NCBI GenBank assembly: GCA_051000815.1
Contig: JBPCNX010000013.1
Span: 1-64,000 of the forward strand
From: PSRF01 sp051000815
GTDB taxonomy: Bacteria; Acidobacteriota; Blastocatellia; Pyrinomonadales; Pyrinomonadaceae
Reading direction: 5' to 3'
Length of the DNA: 64,000 bases
Position numbers and translations under genes: made by a program. Below are positions 51,740 through 60,506 of the stretch, one piece after another. How positions within the stretch are numbered: position 1 is the first letter of the stretch; each line of letters opens with the position of its first letter. Below the pieces are notes generated by a model, which worked only from the letters and a program-made list of their open reading frames with translations, was not told where the DNA came from and did no database searches.

Positions 51740-53950
51740 ATGCGAATTCCGGAAAGACAAAGATTCACCAACCCATACAAATGGGGCGTCGTTTTTATCG
51801 GCGCGCTGATCTGCTGCTTTTCGGCGTTCAATCTGGTCGTGAGCGACATTGACTGGCGCTTCGTCCTGCTGGGCGCGATGACCGTGATCATCAGTTCGCG
51901 ACTAGCCGTGCAGATTCCCCGCGTCAACACCAACATCACTGTCTCTGACACTTTCATATTTCTGGCAATCCTCCTCTATGGCGGACCTGCCGCAGTACTT
52001 CTGGCAGCCGCCGAAGGCCTATGTTCCGGGTATCGAATCAGCAAGAAACCAGTAACGTTTCTTTTTAACGCCGCTGTGATGGCCTGTTCGACTCTAATCA
52101 CGGTGTCCGTGGTCGCCGCGATTTTCGGTACCCACGCTCAGCTGCGCGCAAACGACAAGATGGTGCTCGCACTGTGCGCGATGGCCCTTGTTCAGTATTT
52201 AAGTAACACAGGAATCGTTGCGGTTGGCCTGGCACTCAAAACGGGGCAACCGATCTGGCAAACGTGGCACAAGCATTATCTATGGACGTCGATAACTTAC
52301 TTCGCCGGCGCTGCAGCAGCGGGCGTTATTCTCTATTTTGTAAACACCTGGGGCTTCTACGCGGTAATCGCATCCATCCCAATCATCGGCATCGTTTACT
52401 TCACCTATTACAAGTATCTCGAGGATTTGCGAGTGACTTCAGCGCAGGCTGAAAGCGCGGAACATGCACGGGCGGAAGCGGAACGTACTCGTGCCGAACA
52501 GGCTGAAAGACATATCGAAGAATTAAGTCGGCATATCGCCGAACAGGAACGCATCAGCCAGGCCCTCGAGGAAAGCAAGGATCACTTTCGCCACGCGGCA
52601 TTTCATGATGAACTGACGAACCTGCCAAACCGCGCGCTGCTGACCGAGCACATCAAGCTGGCTATTGAGCGTCCGCGTTCACGAGGTGAACAACTGTTTG
52701 CGGTGCTTTTTCTTGATCTAGACCGTTTTAAGAATATCAACGACAGCCTGGGCCACATCGCGGGAGACCAACTCTTGACGGCAACCGCGCGGTGTCTGGA
52801 AGAATGTATGCGCCCGATGGATACCGTCGCACGCCTGGGGGGCGATGAATTTGCAATTCTTCTGGATGGTCTGGAGAGCGTGGATGACGCGATTCTCGTT
52901 GCCGAGCGAATTCAACAGGCCCTGACTCGCCCGTTTACCCTCAACGGCCACGAGGTGTTCGTAACCACGAGCATTGGAATTACAGTAAGCAGCACAGGCT
53001 ACCAGGATCCGGAGAATGTGTTGCGAGATGCTGATACTGCCATGTATCGCGCGAAGGAAAGCGGCAAGGCGCGGTTCGAAGTGTTCGACGCTTCGATGCA
53101 CTCGCATGCGGTCGCCCTGCTGCAAACGGAAAACGACCTGCGGCGTGCCATCGAACGAAAGGAATTCAAAGTCTATTACCAGCCAATCATCGATTTGGAG
53201 ACGGACCAGGTTTCCGGCTTCGAGGCTTTGGTTCGCTGGTATCATCCCGAGCGCGGTCTTGTTGCTCCGGATCAGTTTATTTCCATCGCCGAAGAGACCG
53301 GGTTGATCCTTGAGATTGGAATCTTAGTGTTGCAGGAGGCTTGCCGCCAGTTGCGCGAGTGGCAAACAACCCTGGGTCTTAAATCGCTCACGATGAGTGT
53401 GAATTTATCGGGCAAGCAGTTCGCACAACCCGACCTCGTCGCGCAGGTTAAAGAAATCCTGACTGAAACCGGCCTGGAAGCGAAATACCTCAAGCTTGAA
53501 ATCACGGAAACGGTTGTGATGGAAAACGCCGAAGTGGCCCGCACGATGCTTGGACAGCTTTGCGCACTTGGCGTGCACCTCTGCATCGACGATTTTGGCA
53601 CCGGCTACTCTTCGTTGAGTTACCTGCATCGTTTCCCGGTTAAGATTCTCAAAGTCGACCGCTCGTTTATTGGAAGAATGGGCCCGGGCGGTGAAAACTC
53701 CGAAGTCGTTAGGACTATCAATACGCTCGCGAATAACCTGGGAATGTCGGTAGTGGCAGAAGGCATTGAAACTGAGCACCAGTTAGCACAGCTTAAAGGT
53801 ATGCGTTGCGGCTACGGTCAGGGCTACCTCTTCTCGCGACCACTGACCGCTGAAGCCGCCGGTTGGTTTGTTCAGGAACATCAACCTCTCAGTGTTCCCA
53901 ATCTCATCGAAGAAGGTTTGGTCCAGGCAGAACTCCAGCTCGTCAATTAA
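51740..53950 (+). CDS. Membrane GGDEF-EAL protein (c-di-GMP synthesis and breakdown)
   Basis: This 736-residue protein has five to seven N-terminal membrane segments (about 12-225), a coiled coil (about 230-285), a GGDEF domain and an EAL domain. The GGDEF signature is intact (G367-G-D-E-F371) and the inhibitory RxxD site is present five residues before it (R358, D361). The EAL motif E495-A-L497 is intact, as is DDFGTGYSSL. Both diguanylate cyclase and phosphodiesterase activity are therefore possible, switched by the membrane sensor, whose ligand is unknown. It follows the GNAT gene by 19 bp. Confidence 0.93.
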   Translation: MRIPERQRFTNPYKWGVVFIGALICCFSAFNLVVSDIDWRFVLLGAMTVIISSRLAVQIPRVNTNITVSDTFIFLAILLYGGPAAVLLAAAEGLCSGYRISKKPVTFLFNAAVMACSTLITVSVVAAIFGTHAQLRANDKMVLALCAMALVQYLSNTGIVAVGLALKTGQPIWQTWHKHYLWTSITYFAGAAAAGVILYFVNTWGFYAVIASIPIIGIVYFTYYKYLEDLRVTSAQAESAEHARAEAERTRAEQAERHIEELSRHIAEQERISQALEESKDHFRHAAFHDELTNLPNRALLTEHIKLAIERPRSRGEQLFAVLFLDLDRFKNINDSLGHIAGDQLLTATARCLEECMRPMDTVARLGGDEFAILLDGLESVDDAILVAERIQQALTRPFTLNGHEVFVTTSIGITVSSTGYQDPENVLRDADTAMYRAKESGKARFEVFDASMHSHAVALLQTENDLRRAIERKEFKVYYQPIIDLETDQVSGFEALVRWYHPERGLVAPDQFISIAEETGLILEIGILVLQEACRQLREWQTTLGLKSLTMSVNLSGKQFAQPDLVAQVKEILTETGLEAKYLKLEITETVVMENAEVARTMLGQLCALGVHLCIDDFGTGYSSLSYLHRFPVKILKVDRSFIGRMGPGGENSEVVRTINTLANNLGMSVVAEGIETEHQLAQLKGMRCGYGQGYLFSRPLTAEAAGWFVQEHQPLSVPNLIEEGLVQAELQLVN

Positions 53951-53957
53951 AGCCATC

Positions 53958-54015
53958 TACCATCACGCGGTAGCGGGTGGGTTTGGATGGATTGCCGATT
54001 GCCAATTGCCGATTA
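53958..54015. repeat. REP-like palindrome followed by GATTGCC heptads
   Basis: TACCATCACGCGGTAGCGGG at 53958 is a REP-like unit. It is followed by GATTGCCGATTGCCAATTGCCGATT-type heptads at 53989-54015. Both lie directly after the GGDEF-EAL stop codon at 53950. The same pairing occurs at 33800-33846. Confidence 0.8.
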
Positions 54016-54021
54016 GTTGAA

Positions 54022-54157
54022 GTCAGTACCACCGGGCGGTAGCCGGTGGCTCGATACGCAGGCACTCAATCCTTGCGGCATCGCGCCAACATTCGGAGTT
54101 CGTGTAATGAAACGTTACCACGCGAGGCCTGAGTGCTAGCGCATCGGCCCACCCGCT
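54022..54157. repeat. Inverted-repeat element split by the IS110 insertion
   Basis: The left arm (54022-54083, starting GTCAGTACCACCGGGCGGTA) is matched, inverted and imperfectly, by the right arm 54113-54157 plus 55362-55380 (reading CAGTACCACCACGCGGTAGC outward on the minus strand). The right arm is cut exactly at GCT by the IS110 element. Removing the element restores a palindromic REP-like unit CCCACCCGCTACCGCGTGG. Confidence 0.8.
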
Positions 54158-54229
54158 TGTATGTTAAGCACATGCGAGTTAGAAAGTGGTTATCGATTGT
54201 ATCAATCGCCGGCATCAGCAAAAAGCGAT

Positions 54230-54372
54230 TGGTCCAAGGGGTGCAGCAGATCCTTCGCCCGCTTGGTTGCTTAGAGCCCGTGCGGTAGCCCTGATCGTTG
54301 CAGCCTTGTTTTCCATTAACCCGAACAGTTGCTTGGGCCGCAGAGCCCGCATGCGCAAGCTTGGGAAAGGAG
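54230..54372 (+). ncRNA. Putative bridge RNA of the IS110 element
   Basis: The region between the left end and the transposase start folds into two loops. Target loop: stem GCAGC(A)GATC/GATCGTTGC (54243-54301) encloses CCCGCT (54258-54263) and GCGGTAG (54282-54288) around a small GGTT/AGCC hairpin. CCCGCT equals the left flank (54152-54157) and GCGGTAG is the complement of CTACCGC in the right flank (55360-55366). Donor loop: ACAGTTGCT (54325-54333) equals the right end (55353-55361) and CAAG (54356-54359) is complementary to CTTG at the left end, around GGGC/GCCC. All four guides include the CT core. Ends of the RNA are estimated. Confidence 0.85.
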
Positions 54373-54381
54373 AACCATTTC

Positions 54382-55344
54382 ATGTCTAGAAAAAAGACTA
54401 AACCTTTCATGGGGATCGACGTTTCCAAACAACATCTGGAGGTGGCCGCACACGAGAGCGACTATCAGTTCCGTTGTGCGAATAAAGCCAGCGCCTTTGA
54501 CGAACTAATCGCCGAACTGAGGGCCTTGCGGCCGTCACTGATCGTGCTGGAAGCCACCGGTGGTTTGGAAATACCCATCGTCAGCGCCTTGCATGCCGCC
54601 GCATTGCCGGTAGTGGTGGTTAACCCACGACAGGTGCGCGATTTTGCTAAGGCCCTGGGCCAGTTAGCTAAAACCGATCGCCTTGACGCCCGCGTCCTGG
54701 CTCACTTTGCCACCGCTATAAAGCCACCGCTACGTCCCATTAAGTTAGAGAAAGAGCGGGAGTTGGACGCCTTGACACGTCGTCGTGGCCAACTCATCGA
54801 CATGCTCACCGACGAGAAAAATCGACGTGGCTCCGCCGCCAATGACACCGTGCGCGACAAAATCAGGGAGCATATCAACTGGCTCGAGGAGTCCATCGCA
54901 GAACTAGACGAGCAACTTAAAGCGCTCCTGCAAAGTTCAACCTGTTGGCAAGTCAAAGATAAAATCTTGCAAAGTGTCCCAGGCATTGGCCCAGTGACCT
55001 CCTTCTCGATGATGGCTGACTTGCCAGAGCTGGGTACACTTAATCGCCAAAAGATCAGCAAGCTGGTGGGCGTCGCGCCACTTAATCGCGACAGTGGACA
55101 GCAACGCGGCACCCGCCACATCTACGGTGGCCGCGCACGCTTGCGCAGCGTCCTCTAAATGGCTGCGCTAACCGCCTCGCGCCATAACCCAGTGATCAAA
55201 GAATTCTACGAGCGTCTCTGCGCCAACCAGAAACCATTCAAAGTCGCTATCACCGCTTGCATGCGCAAGTTGCTCGCCATCATTAACATCATGGTTCGTG
55301 ACAGCACCTGCTGGAAACCTAAGGAGGCCCCAGTTGCTGCTTGA
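54382..55344 (+). pseudogene. IS110-family transposase with in-frame stop
   Basis: The frame starts at ATG 54382 behind AAAGGAG and would give 320 residues, but codon 259 (55156-55158) is TAA. In related proteins the context is RSVLYMAALTASRHNP, so a Tyr codon probably became TAA by one base change. The DEDD part is intact: GIDVSKQHLEV, LEATGGLE and KTDRLDARVLAHF. The Tnp_IS110 domain includes SVPGIGPVTSFSMMADLPEL and the DSG segment with the likely catalytic Ser before the stop. The lost last 61 residues remain in frame without other damage, so the stop is recent. The truncated protein is probably inactive. Confidence 0.88.
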
Positions 55345-55462
55345 CTTCCAACACAGTTGCTACCGCGTGGTGGTACTGTCCTCATTGGCCCGTTTGCAGA
55401 TCGAACGAACTCAATCCCCTTGTTAATTTCAACCTGCAGCATCACAAGAAAAACCCTTCGTT

Positions 55463-55490
55463 TTGCTTTTCACTCATCCTTCTCTATAAT
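55463..55490 (+). promoter_or_regulatory. Promoter candidate for sdhCAB
   Basis: A perfect TATAAT (55485-55490) is preceded after 16 bp by TTGCTT (55463-55468). Transcription would start near 55497, about 80 bases before the sdhC start. The 235-bp spacer 55345-55579 holds nothing else except the end of the REP-like unit. Confidence 0.65.
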
Positions 55491-55579
55491 TTAATCGTTC
55501 TGTGCAATCATAAATTCAACCTGCCTGATTCAAGATTGTCGGCTTTGATGCCAAGGCTCAAAGGCAAAGGAGTGCGTTC

Positions 55580-56251
55580 TTGGCGATTCATTTGAGCAAG
55601 ACGTTTGTCTTGCGCAAGCTGCATCAGTTATCCGGAATAGTCCCACTTGGCATCTTCTTACTGGAGCACTTCTATACGAATTCAAAGGCCCTCGATGGCG
55701 CTGCGCAATTCAACGAGGCCGTCAAAGGCCTGCAGTCGATTCCCTACATTCTCTTCATTGAGATCGGGGGCATCTTCATTCCGCTGATCTACCACGCCGT
55801 TTATGGCCTGGTGATCACGATGGAGGCCCGACCAAACAACCTCAACTATCCTTATCCGCGCAACTGGTTTTATTTGGTTCAGCGAATCACGGGCGTAATT
55901 CTATTTTTCTTTATCACTTTCCACGTGCTGAACTTTCGGTTTGGCATGATTCCCAAACTAAACAGCATCTCTGTGGCCCATCGGCCCGACCTGGCGTTTG
56001 ATATAGTCTCCGGTGAATTCCGGATAGTCCCCATCTTCATCATCTACTTAATCGGCATTACCTCCACCGTGTGGCATTTCGCTAACGGCATCTGGCTGTT
56101 TATGGTGGACTGGGGTATCACGATCGGCGAACGCGCACAACGACTCACCGGGTATGCCTGCATTGCTTTCGGCATTGTGCTGCTGATGGTTGGCATTAAT
56201 GCTGCGGTGGCTTTCATCCGGCCTGGCGGTTTGTTGGGAGGAATCCTCTAA
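55580..56251 (+). CDS. sdhC: Succinate dehydrogenase cytochrome b558 subunit
   Basis: This 223-residue membrane subunit anchors succinate dehydrogenase (complex II) and binds haem b. It has five hydrophobic segments; conserved histidines lie in RKLHQLSG, LEHFYTN, IYHAVYG, FITFHVLNFRFG and TVWHFANGIW, as in the b558 type with two haems. The start is TTG 55580 with an AAGGAG site. It lies three bp before sdhA and heads the sdhCAB operon. A promoter with a perfect -10 precedes it. Confidence 0.93.
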   Translation: MAIHLSKTFVLRKLHQLSGIVPLGIFLLEHFYTNSKALDGAAQFNEAVKGLQSIPYILFIEIGGIFIPLIYHAVYGLVITMEARPNNLNYPYPRNWFYLVQRITGVILFFFITFHVLNFRFGMIPKLNSISVAHRPDLAFDIVSGEFRIVPIFIIYLIGITSTVWHFANGIWLFMVDWGITIGERAQRLTGYACIAFGIVLLMVGINAAVAFIRPGGLLGGIL

Positions 56252-56253
56252 CG

Positions 56254-58053
56254 ATGGCAAGTAACGGGATTCGCATTGCAATCGTAGGTGGCGGACTCGC
56301 GGGTTTGGCTGCGGCGATGAAGATTGCCGAAGCAGGTCACAATGTCGACCTCTTTTCAGTCGTCCCCGTCAAACGTTCTCATTCTGTGTGTGCTCAGGGC
56401 GGCATCAACGGCGCGGTCAACACCAAGGGCGAAGGTGACTCTACCTGGGAACATTTTGACGACACCGTCTACGGCGGCGATTTTCTTGCCAATCAACCGC
56501 CCGCAAAAGCCATGTGCGAGATGGCGCCGTCGATTATCTACCTCTTTGATCGCATGGGTGTTCCCTTCTCCCGCACCAAGGAAGGACTGCTCGACTTCCG
56601 TCGCTTCGGCGGGACCAAACATCACCGCACGGCGTTCGCAGGTGCATCCACAGGCCAGCAACTGCTCTACGCTCTGGATGAACAAGTGCGCCGCTTCGAA
56701 GTCGCAGGCAAGGTTAGAAAGTTTGAGCATTGGGAGATGCTGTCTCTCGTCCTCGACGACCATCAGGTTTGTCGAGGACTTGTCGCGATGGACTTACAGA
56801 CGCTTGAACTCAAGGCCTTCCCCGCCGACGCGGTCATCATGGCGACAGGTGGACCCGGGTTGATTTTTGGGAAGTCGACAAACTCAATGGTTTGCACCGG
56901 CAGCGGCGTCGGCGCCTGTTATCAGCAAGGTGCGAAATACGCGAATGGCGAGTTCATTCAGGTTCATCCGACCTCGATTCCCGGGGAAGACAAGCTGCGC
57001 CTCATGTCCGAATCAGCACGCGGCGAAGGGGGACGTGTTTGGGTCCCGCGACAGAAGGGTGATGTCAGACCTCCATCATCGATTCCCGAGAAAGAGCGCT
57101 GGTATTTTCTTGAAGAGAAGTATCCCGCATACGGAAACCTGGTGCCGCGCGACATCGCGACACGAGAAATCTTCCAGGTCTGTATCGAGGGAAGCGGCGT
57201 TGGCGGCCAGAACCAGGTCTATCTTGATCTGACACACATCCCGGCTGAAACACTGGACCGAAAGCTGGGGGCAATCCTGGAAATCTACGAAATGTTTGTC
57301 GGCGACGATCCGCGCCACGTGCCGATGCGCATCTTTCCCGGCGTGCATTACTCAATGGGCGGACTGTGGGTGGATTTCAATCAAAGGACCAATCTACCGG
57401 GACTGCTCGCGGCAGGCGAATGCGATTATTCTATTCACGGCGCTAACCGGCTCGGCGCGAATTCCCTGGTGAGCTGTGTCTTCGGAGGCTTTGTGGCCGC
57501 GCCGGCGGCGATTGAGTGGGCAAAGAATATTGAACGTAATGGCGCTGACGGCTCCGCGATCTACGACAGTGAGTTGAAACGGCAAAGGGAGATCAACGAG
57601 TCCATAATCAAGCAGAGAGGCAACGAAAATCAGTATGTGCTCCATCAGGAGATGGGCAAGTGGATGACTGATAACGTCACCGTCGTGCGTTACAACGAGA
57701 AGCTCAAGGCCACCGATAATAAGTTGCTGGAGTTAATGGATCGCTACAAACGAATCTCCATCAACGATTCAAATCTCTGGGCCACGATGGCGCTGCCCCA
57801 CGCGCGTCATCTGGACAATATGCTGGAATTGGCGCGCGTCATTACGCTGGGAGCGCTCAATCGGAATGAATCGCGAGGGGCCCATTTCAAGCCGGAGTTT
57901 CCCGACCGCGACGATGATAACTTCCTGAAGACAACGATTGCCGAGTTCTCCGGAGAAGGGCCGGTGATTTCATATGAAACGGTCGATGTCTCGCTGATCA
58001 CTCCGCGAAAACGAGACTACAGTAAAGCGAAAAAAGACACGGCAAAGGCTTAA
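56254..58053 (+). CDS. sdhA: Succinate dehydrogenase flavoprotein subunit
   Basis: This 599-residue subunit oxidises succinate to fumarate with FAD. The FAD-binding loop is IAIVGGGLAGLAAAMKI (8-24). H43 in RSHSVCAQGGINGAV is the site of covalent FAD. Active-site blocks FGGTKHHRTAFAGASTGQQL and VHPTSIPGEDKLRLMSESAR, and GGLWVDFNQRTNLPGLLAAGE near the C-terminal third, are all conserved. Length fits the b558 SdhA group. It follows sdhC by two bases and is followed by sdhB after 36 bp. Confidence 0.96.
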   Translation: MASNGIRIAIVGGGLAGLAAAMKIAEAGHNVDLFSVVPVKRSHSVCAQGGINGAVNTKGEGDSTWEHFDDTVYGGDFLANQPPAKAMCEMAPSIIYLFDRMGVPFSRTKEGLLDFRRFGGTKHHRTAFAGASTGQQLLYALDEQVRRFEVAGKVRKFEHWEMLSLVLDDHQVCRGLVAMDLQTLELKAFPADAVIMATGGPGLIFGKSTNSMVCTGSGVGACYQQGAKYANGEFIQVHPTSIPGEDKLRLMSESARGEGGRVWVPRQKGDVRPPSSIPEKERWYFLEEKYPAYGNLVPRDIATREIFQVCIEGSGVGGQNQVYLDLTHIPAETLDRKLGAILEIYEMFVGDDPRHVPMRIFPGVHYSMGGLWVDFNQRTNLPGLLAAGECDYSIHGANRLGANSLVSCVFGGFVAAPAAIEWAKNIERNGADGSAIYDSELKRQREINESIIKQRGNENQYVLHQEMGKWMTDNVTVVRYNEKLKATDNKLLELMDRYKRISINDSNLWATMALPHARHLDNMLELARVITLGALNRNESRGAHFKPEFPDRDDDNFLKTTIAEFSGEGPVISYETVDVSLITPRKRDYSKAKKDTAKA

Positions 58054-58089
58054 CTGGTCACGAAGACCCGGTCGGCCCTGCAAAACATC

Positions 58090-58872
58090 ATGTCGGCACA
58101 TTTACAAACATCAAGACCCACGCGCGTACCGCCGAAGACTGTCGAACTGCACATCAAGCGTCGCTCTAATCCGGATGCACCTGCCTACTGGGAAAGATTT
58201 GAAATCCCGTACCGGCCCAATCTGAACATCATTTCGTGTTTGATGGAGATTCAAAAGAACCCTGTCACGAAAGAAGGCAACCCCACGACGCCGCCAGTGT
58301 GGAGCATGAACTGTCTGGAACAGGTTTGCGGCATCTGCACCATGGTGATCAATGGACGCGTGAGGCAATCCTGCTCAGCCCTCGTAGACAATCTTGAATT
58401 GCCGATCAAGCTCGAGCCGATGTCCAAGTTTCCTAATATTCGCGACCTGGTGGTAGACCGCTCCCGGATGTTTGATTACCTAAGACGAGTCCACGCCTGG
58501 ATTGAACTGGACGGCACTCACGACCTCGGACCAGGGCCCCGAATGGATCAGGACGAAGTTCAGGAGCGCTACGCCTATTCACGCTGCATGACCTGTGGCT
58601 GTTGTCTCGAAGCGTGTCCTCAGTATGACGGTGATCAATACATTGGACCGCAGGCAATTGCTCAGGTGCGTCTATTCAACATGCACCCTACCGGCAAGAT
58701 GAACCGCGATGAAAGACTCGACGGCCTGATGGGGGACGACGGCATCACCAATTGCGGAAACGCGCAAAACTGCGTCAAAGTATGTCCGATGAATATCCCA
58801 CTCACCAGAGCGATCTACGAAGAGAACCGCGAAACGATCATTTATGGACTCTTCGGCTGGTTCCGCAAGTAA
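58090..58872 (+). CDS. sdhB: Succinate dehydrogenase iron-sulfur subunit
   Basis: This 260-residue subunit carries electrons from SdhA to the quinone site through three clusters. The [2Fe-2S] ligands are C75, C80, C83 and C95. The second domain has C166, C169, C172, C176 and C222, C228, C232, the ligands for the [4Fe-4S] and [3Fe-4S] clusters. The N-terminal ferredoxin fold (VELHIKRRSNPDAPAYWERF) is clear. It closes the sdhCAB operon; an inverted heptad-derived repeat follows the stop within 10 bp. Confidence 0.95.
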   Translation: MSAHLQTSRPTRVPPKTVELHIKRRSNPDAPAYWERFEIPYRPNLNIISCLMEIQKNPVTKEGNPTTPPVWSMNCLEQVCGICTMVINGRVRQSCSALVDNLELPIKLEPMSKFPNIRDLVVDRSRMFDYLRRVHAWIELDGTHDLGPGPRMDQDEVQERYAYSRCMTCGCCLEACPQYDGDQYIGPQAIAQVRLFNMHPTGKMNRDERLDGLMGDDGITNCGNAQNCVKVCPMNIPLTRAIYEENRETIIYGLFGWFRK

Positions 58873-58878
58873 CCGAGG

Positions 58879-59008
58879 ATTGCCGATTCCCAATTGGCGA
58901 TTTGGCTCTAAGCGAAAACAAGCAAGTGAATCCAACGGGAGCCCGGCTCTCTCTATCGTCTTACAGACCAATCGCCAATTGGCAATCGAAAATCGGCAAT
59001 CGCTTTAG
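58879..59008. repeat. Inverted repeat derived from GATTGCC heptads
   Basis: ATTGCCGATTCCCAATTGGC at 58879 and its continuation are matched, inverted, by AATCGCCAATTGGCAATCG with further AATCGGCAAT at 58978-59008. The arms flank about 75 bp without coding content. It lies 7 bp past the sdhB stop, the same position relative to a gene end as other heptad repeats here. Confidence 0.75.
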
Positions 59009-59069
59009 TCTACGTCTATGCCCAAACGATCGGCGCACTTGAAGAGTGCTAGACCGAGCACACAGGCGA

Positions 59070-60506
59070 TCACCAGATTGAAGTAAAAGTCAGAGAACCA
59101 TCAATGAACATCGCCGGCAAGTTGCCAACGAAAGGAAGCGCAAACGGTGAGAGAATGATGGCAACGATCACGCCAATGAGGCCTCCCGCCAGTTGAATCA
59201 GCAGGACCAAACCAAATGCCTTGAAGTAAGTGCCGCCCATGCGTCGGATGGTGTCGATGCCAACGAGCGGATTGATTACTGAACCGATGCTTTGTGTATA
59301 ACCGGCCACGGCAAGCGCCATCGGGTAATAGAAAACGCCCCAGGCGATGGCGAGCAGCAGCAGCATTACCAGAATGAGTGGCGCCTTAAAATAACCCAGC
59401 AACAGTTTGAAGTCTGCCGTGGGATCGTTGAGTTCCCGCTTCGATTTTTCGGCTTCCTGACTGATCTGGTGACCCGGCCGCAATTGGTCAAGTTTCTTAC
59501 TGGCCTCCGCCTGTTTAGTGGGATCGGCATTGGGATCAAGAAGCGTGTTGAGGTCGTTCTCATTGAGTTGCTCAGAATTTGCGGGTGGTGTGTGTATGGC
59601 GCTTGGCGGAGAAGAGTCTGAACTAACCACGCCAAAGATGAGCGCGAGAATCAGCACTATTGCCGGTCCCCAGGTGACGATCATGATCCCGATACCCAGT
59701 CCAACCGGAACCGCCACATCGTCCCACATGGAGAATTCGCTGAAGTCAGGCATGAAGCTCTTGTGCAAACGACCCCACGCTACGTTGCTGATCACGTGCG
59801 AGATACAACCGAACATCAATACCGAGGCAACGATGCGGCCGCGAAATCCTGCCAGCAACATCAAGCCGTAAAGGGCCGCCCCGAACAGCAGTGCCACTTT
59901 GTGTTGCAGAGGGTAACGAATGGCGCGACCAAAATCTTCAAAGCCGAAGCCGGAGCCCTGAAACTGTTCGCGCTGCACCTTGCTCACCTCGGCTGCGTAG
60001 ACCTTGCAAAGGTCGCCACAATCCGGACAGAGCGGGATCTTGCTGTTAGCGACGAATCGCGCGCACTCCTCGCAGAATCCTTTCACGCAGGCCCAGCAAA
60101 CATACCTGGTCGCCACTTGTGGGTGATTTTCGCAAACGTCCGGTGAGCTATTGTCGGCCGCGAAGGCGGCTGTCGGACTCAGAGGCGAAGTGAAGTCAGG
60201 ACTCGCGGATGCTGCGTCCGTCCACGCATGATCCGACGATGGCGCCTGCGTGTACGAAGCGGATTCGCAAACAGGTGGCGGAGTGGCTGCCCCTTCGGGA
60301 CGGGGCGCGAGCTGAATAATCTCTCCGGCAAAGGCGGCGCGCAGCATTGGCGCCTTACCGGCTTCAATCCAATTCATGTTGCCTTTGGTGACCTTGTCAG
60401 TCGGTTGTACACAGCCTTCAAGAATCCACTGCCTTAAAGTCTCAAGGTCTGCTTCAAAGACACCTTCAATTGTGCTCACACGCCATCTTTCAGGTTGTGC
60501 ACTCAT
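59070..60506 (-). CDS. GYF and zinc-finger membrane protein of unknown function
   Basis: This 478-residue protein begins with a GYF_2-type domain (about 4-45: RWRVSTIEGVFEADLETLRQ, KGNMNWIEAGKAP). A cysteine/histidine-rich zinc finger like a B-box follows at about 127-170 (CENHPQVATRYVCWACVKGF, CEECARFVANSKIPLCPDCG). The C-terminal 300 residues contain four or five membrane segments with a Yip1-like pattern and a hydrophilic loop between. ATG 60506 was chosen because it begins the GYF domain. GYF_2-membrane fusions are common in acidobacteria and planctomycetes; role unknown. It is divergent from the BNR gene. Confidence 0.8.
   Translation of the reverse strand: MSAQPERWRVSTIEGVFEADLETLRQWILEGCVQPTDKVTKGNMNWIEAGKAPMLRAAFAGEIIQLAPRPEGAATPPPVCESASYTQAPSSDHAWTDAASASPDFTSPLSPTAAFAADNSSPDVCENHPQVATRYVCWACVKGFCEECARFVANSKIPLCPDCGDLCKVYAAEVSKVQREQFQGSGFGFEDFGRAIRYPLQHKVALLFGAALYGLMLLAGFRGRIVASVLMFGCISHVISNVAWGRLHKSFMPDFSEFSMWDDVAVPVGLGIGIMIVTWGPAIVLILALIFGVVSSDSSPPSAIHTPPANSEQLNENDLNTLLDPNADPTKQAEASKKLDQLRPGHQISQEAEKSKRELNDPTADFKLLLGYFKAPLILVMLLLLAIAWGVFYYPMALAVAGYTQSIGSVINPLVGIDTIRRMGGTYFKAFGLVLLIQLAGGLIGVIVAIILSPFALPFVGNLPAMFIDGSLTFTSIW

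Larger units (their letters stand above)
54158..55361 (+). mobile_element. IS110-family insertion sequence
   Basis: The element carries one transposase gene of the DEDD type, a long 5' non-coding end of about 220 bp and a short 3' end. It lies in a REP-like palindrome: left flank CCCACCCGCT ends at 54157, and the right flank continues ACCGCGTGGTGG at 55362. The dinucleotide CT (54156-54157 and 55360-55361) is the apparent shared core, as in IS621. There are no terminal inverted repeats or target duplication beyond the core, which fits this family. Length is about 1.2 kb. No second copy is seen in the window. Confidence 0.88.

Noticed and set aside
55359..55380. Terminal inverted repeat of the IS element
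   Set aside because: The sequence belongs to the interrupted REP-like target and has copies elsewhere without an IS.
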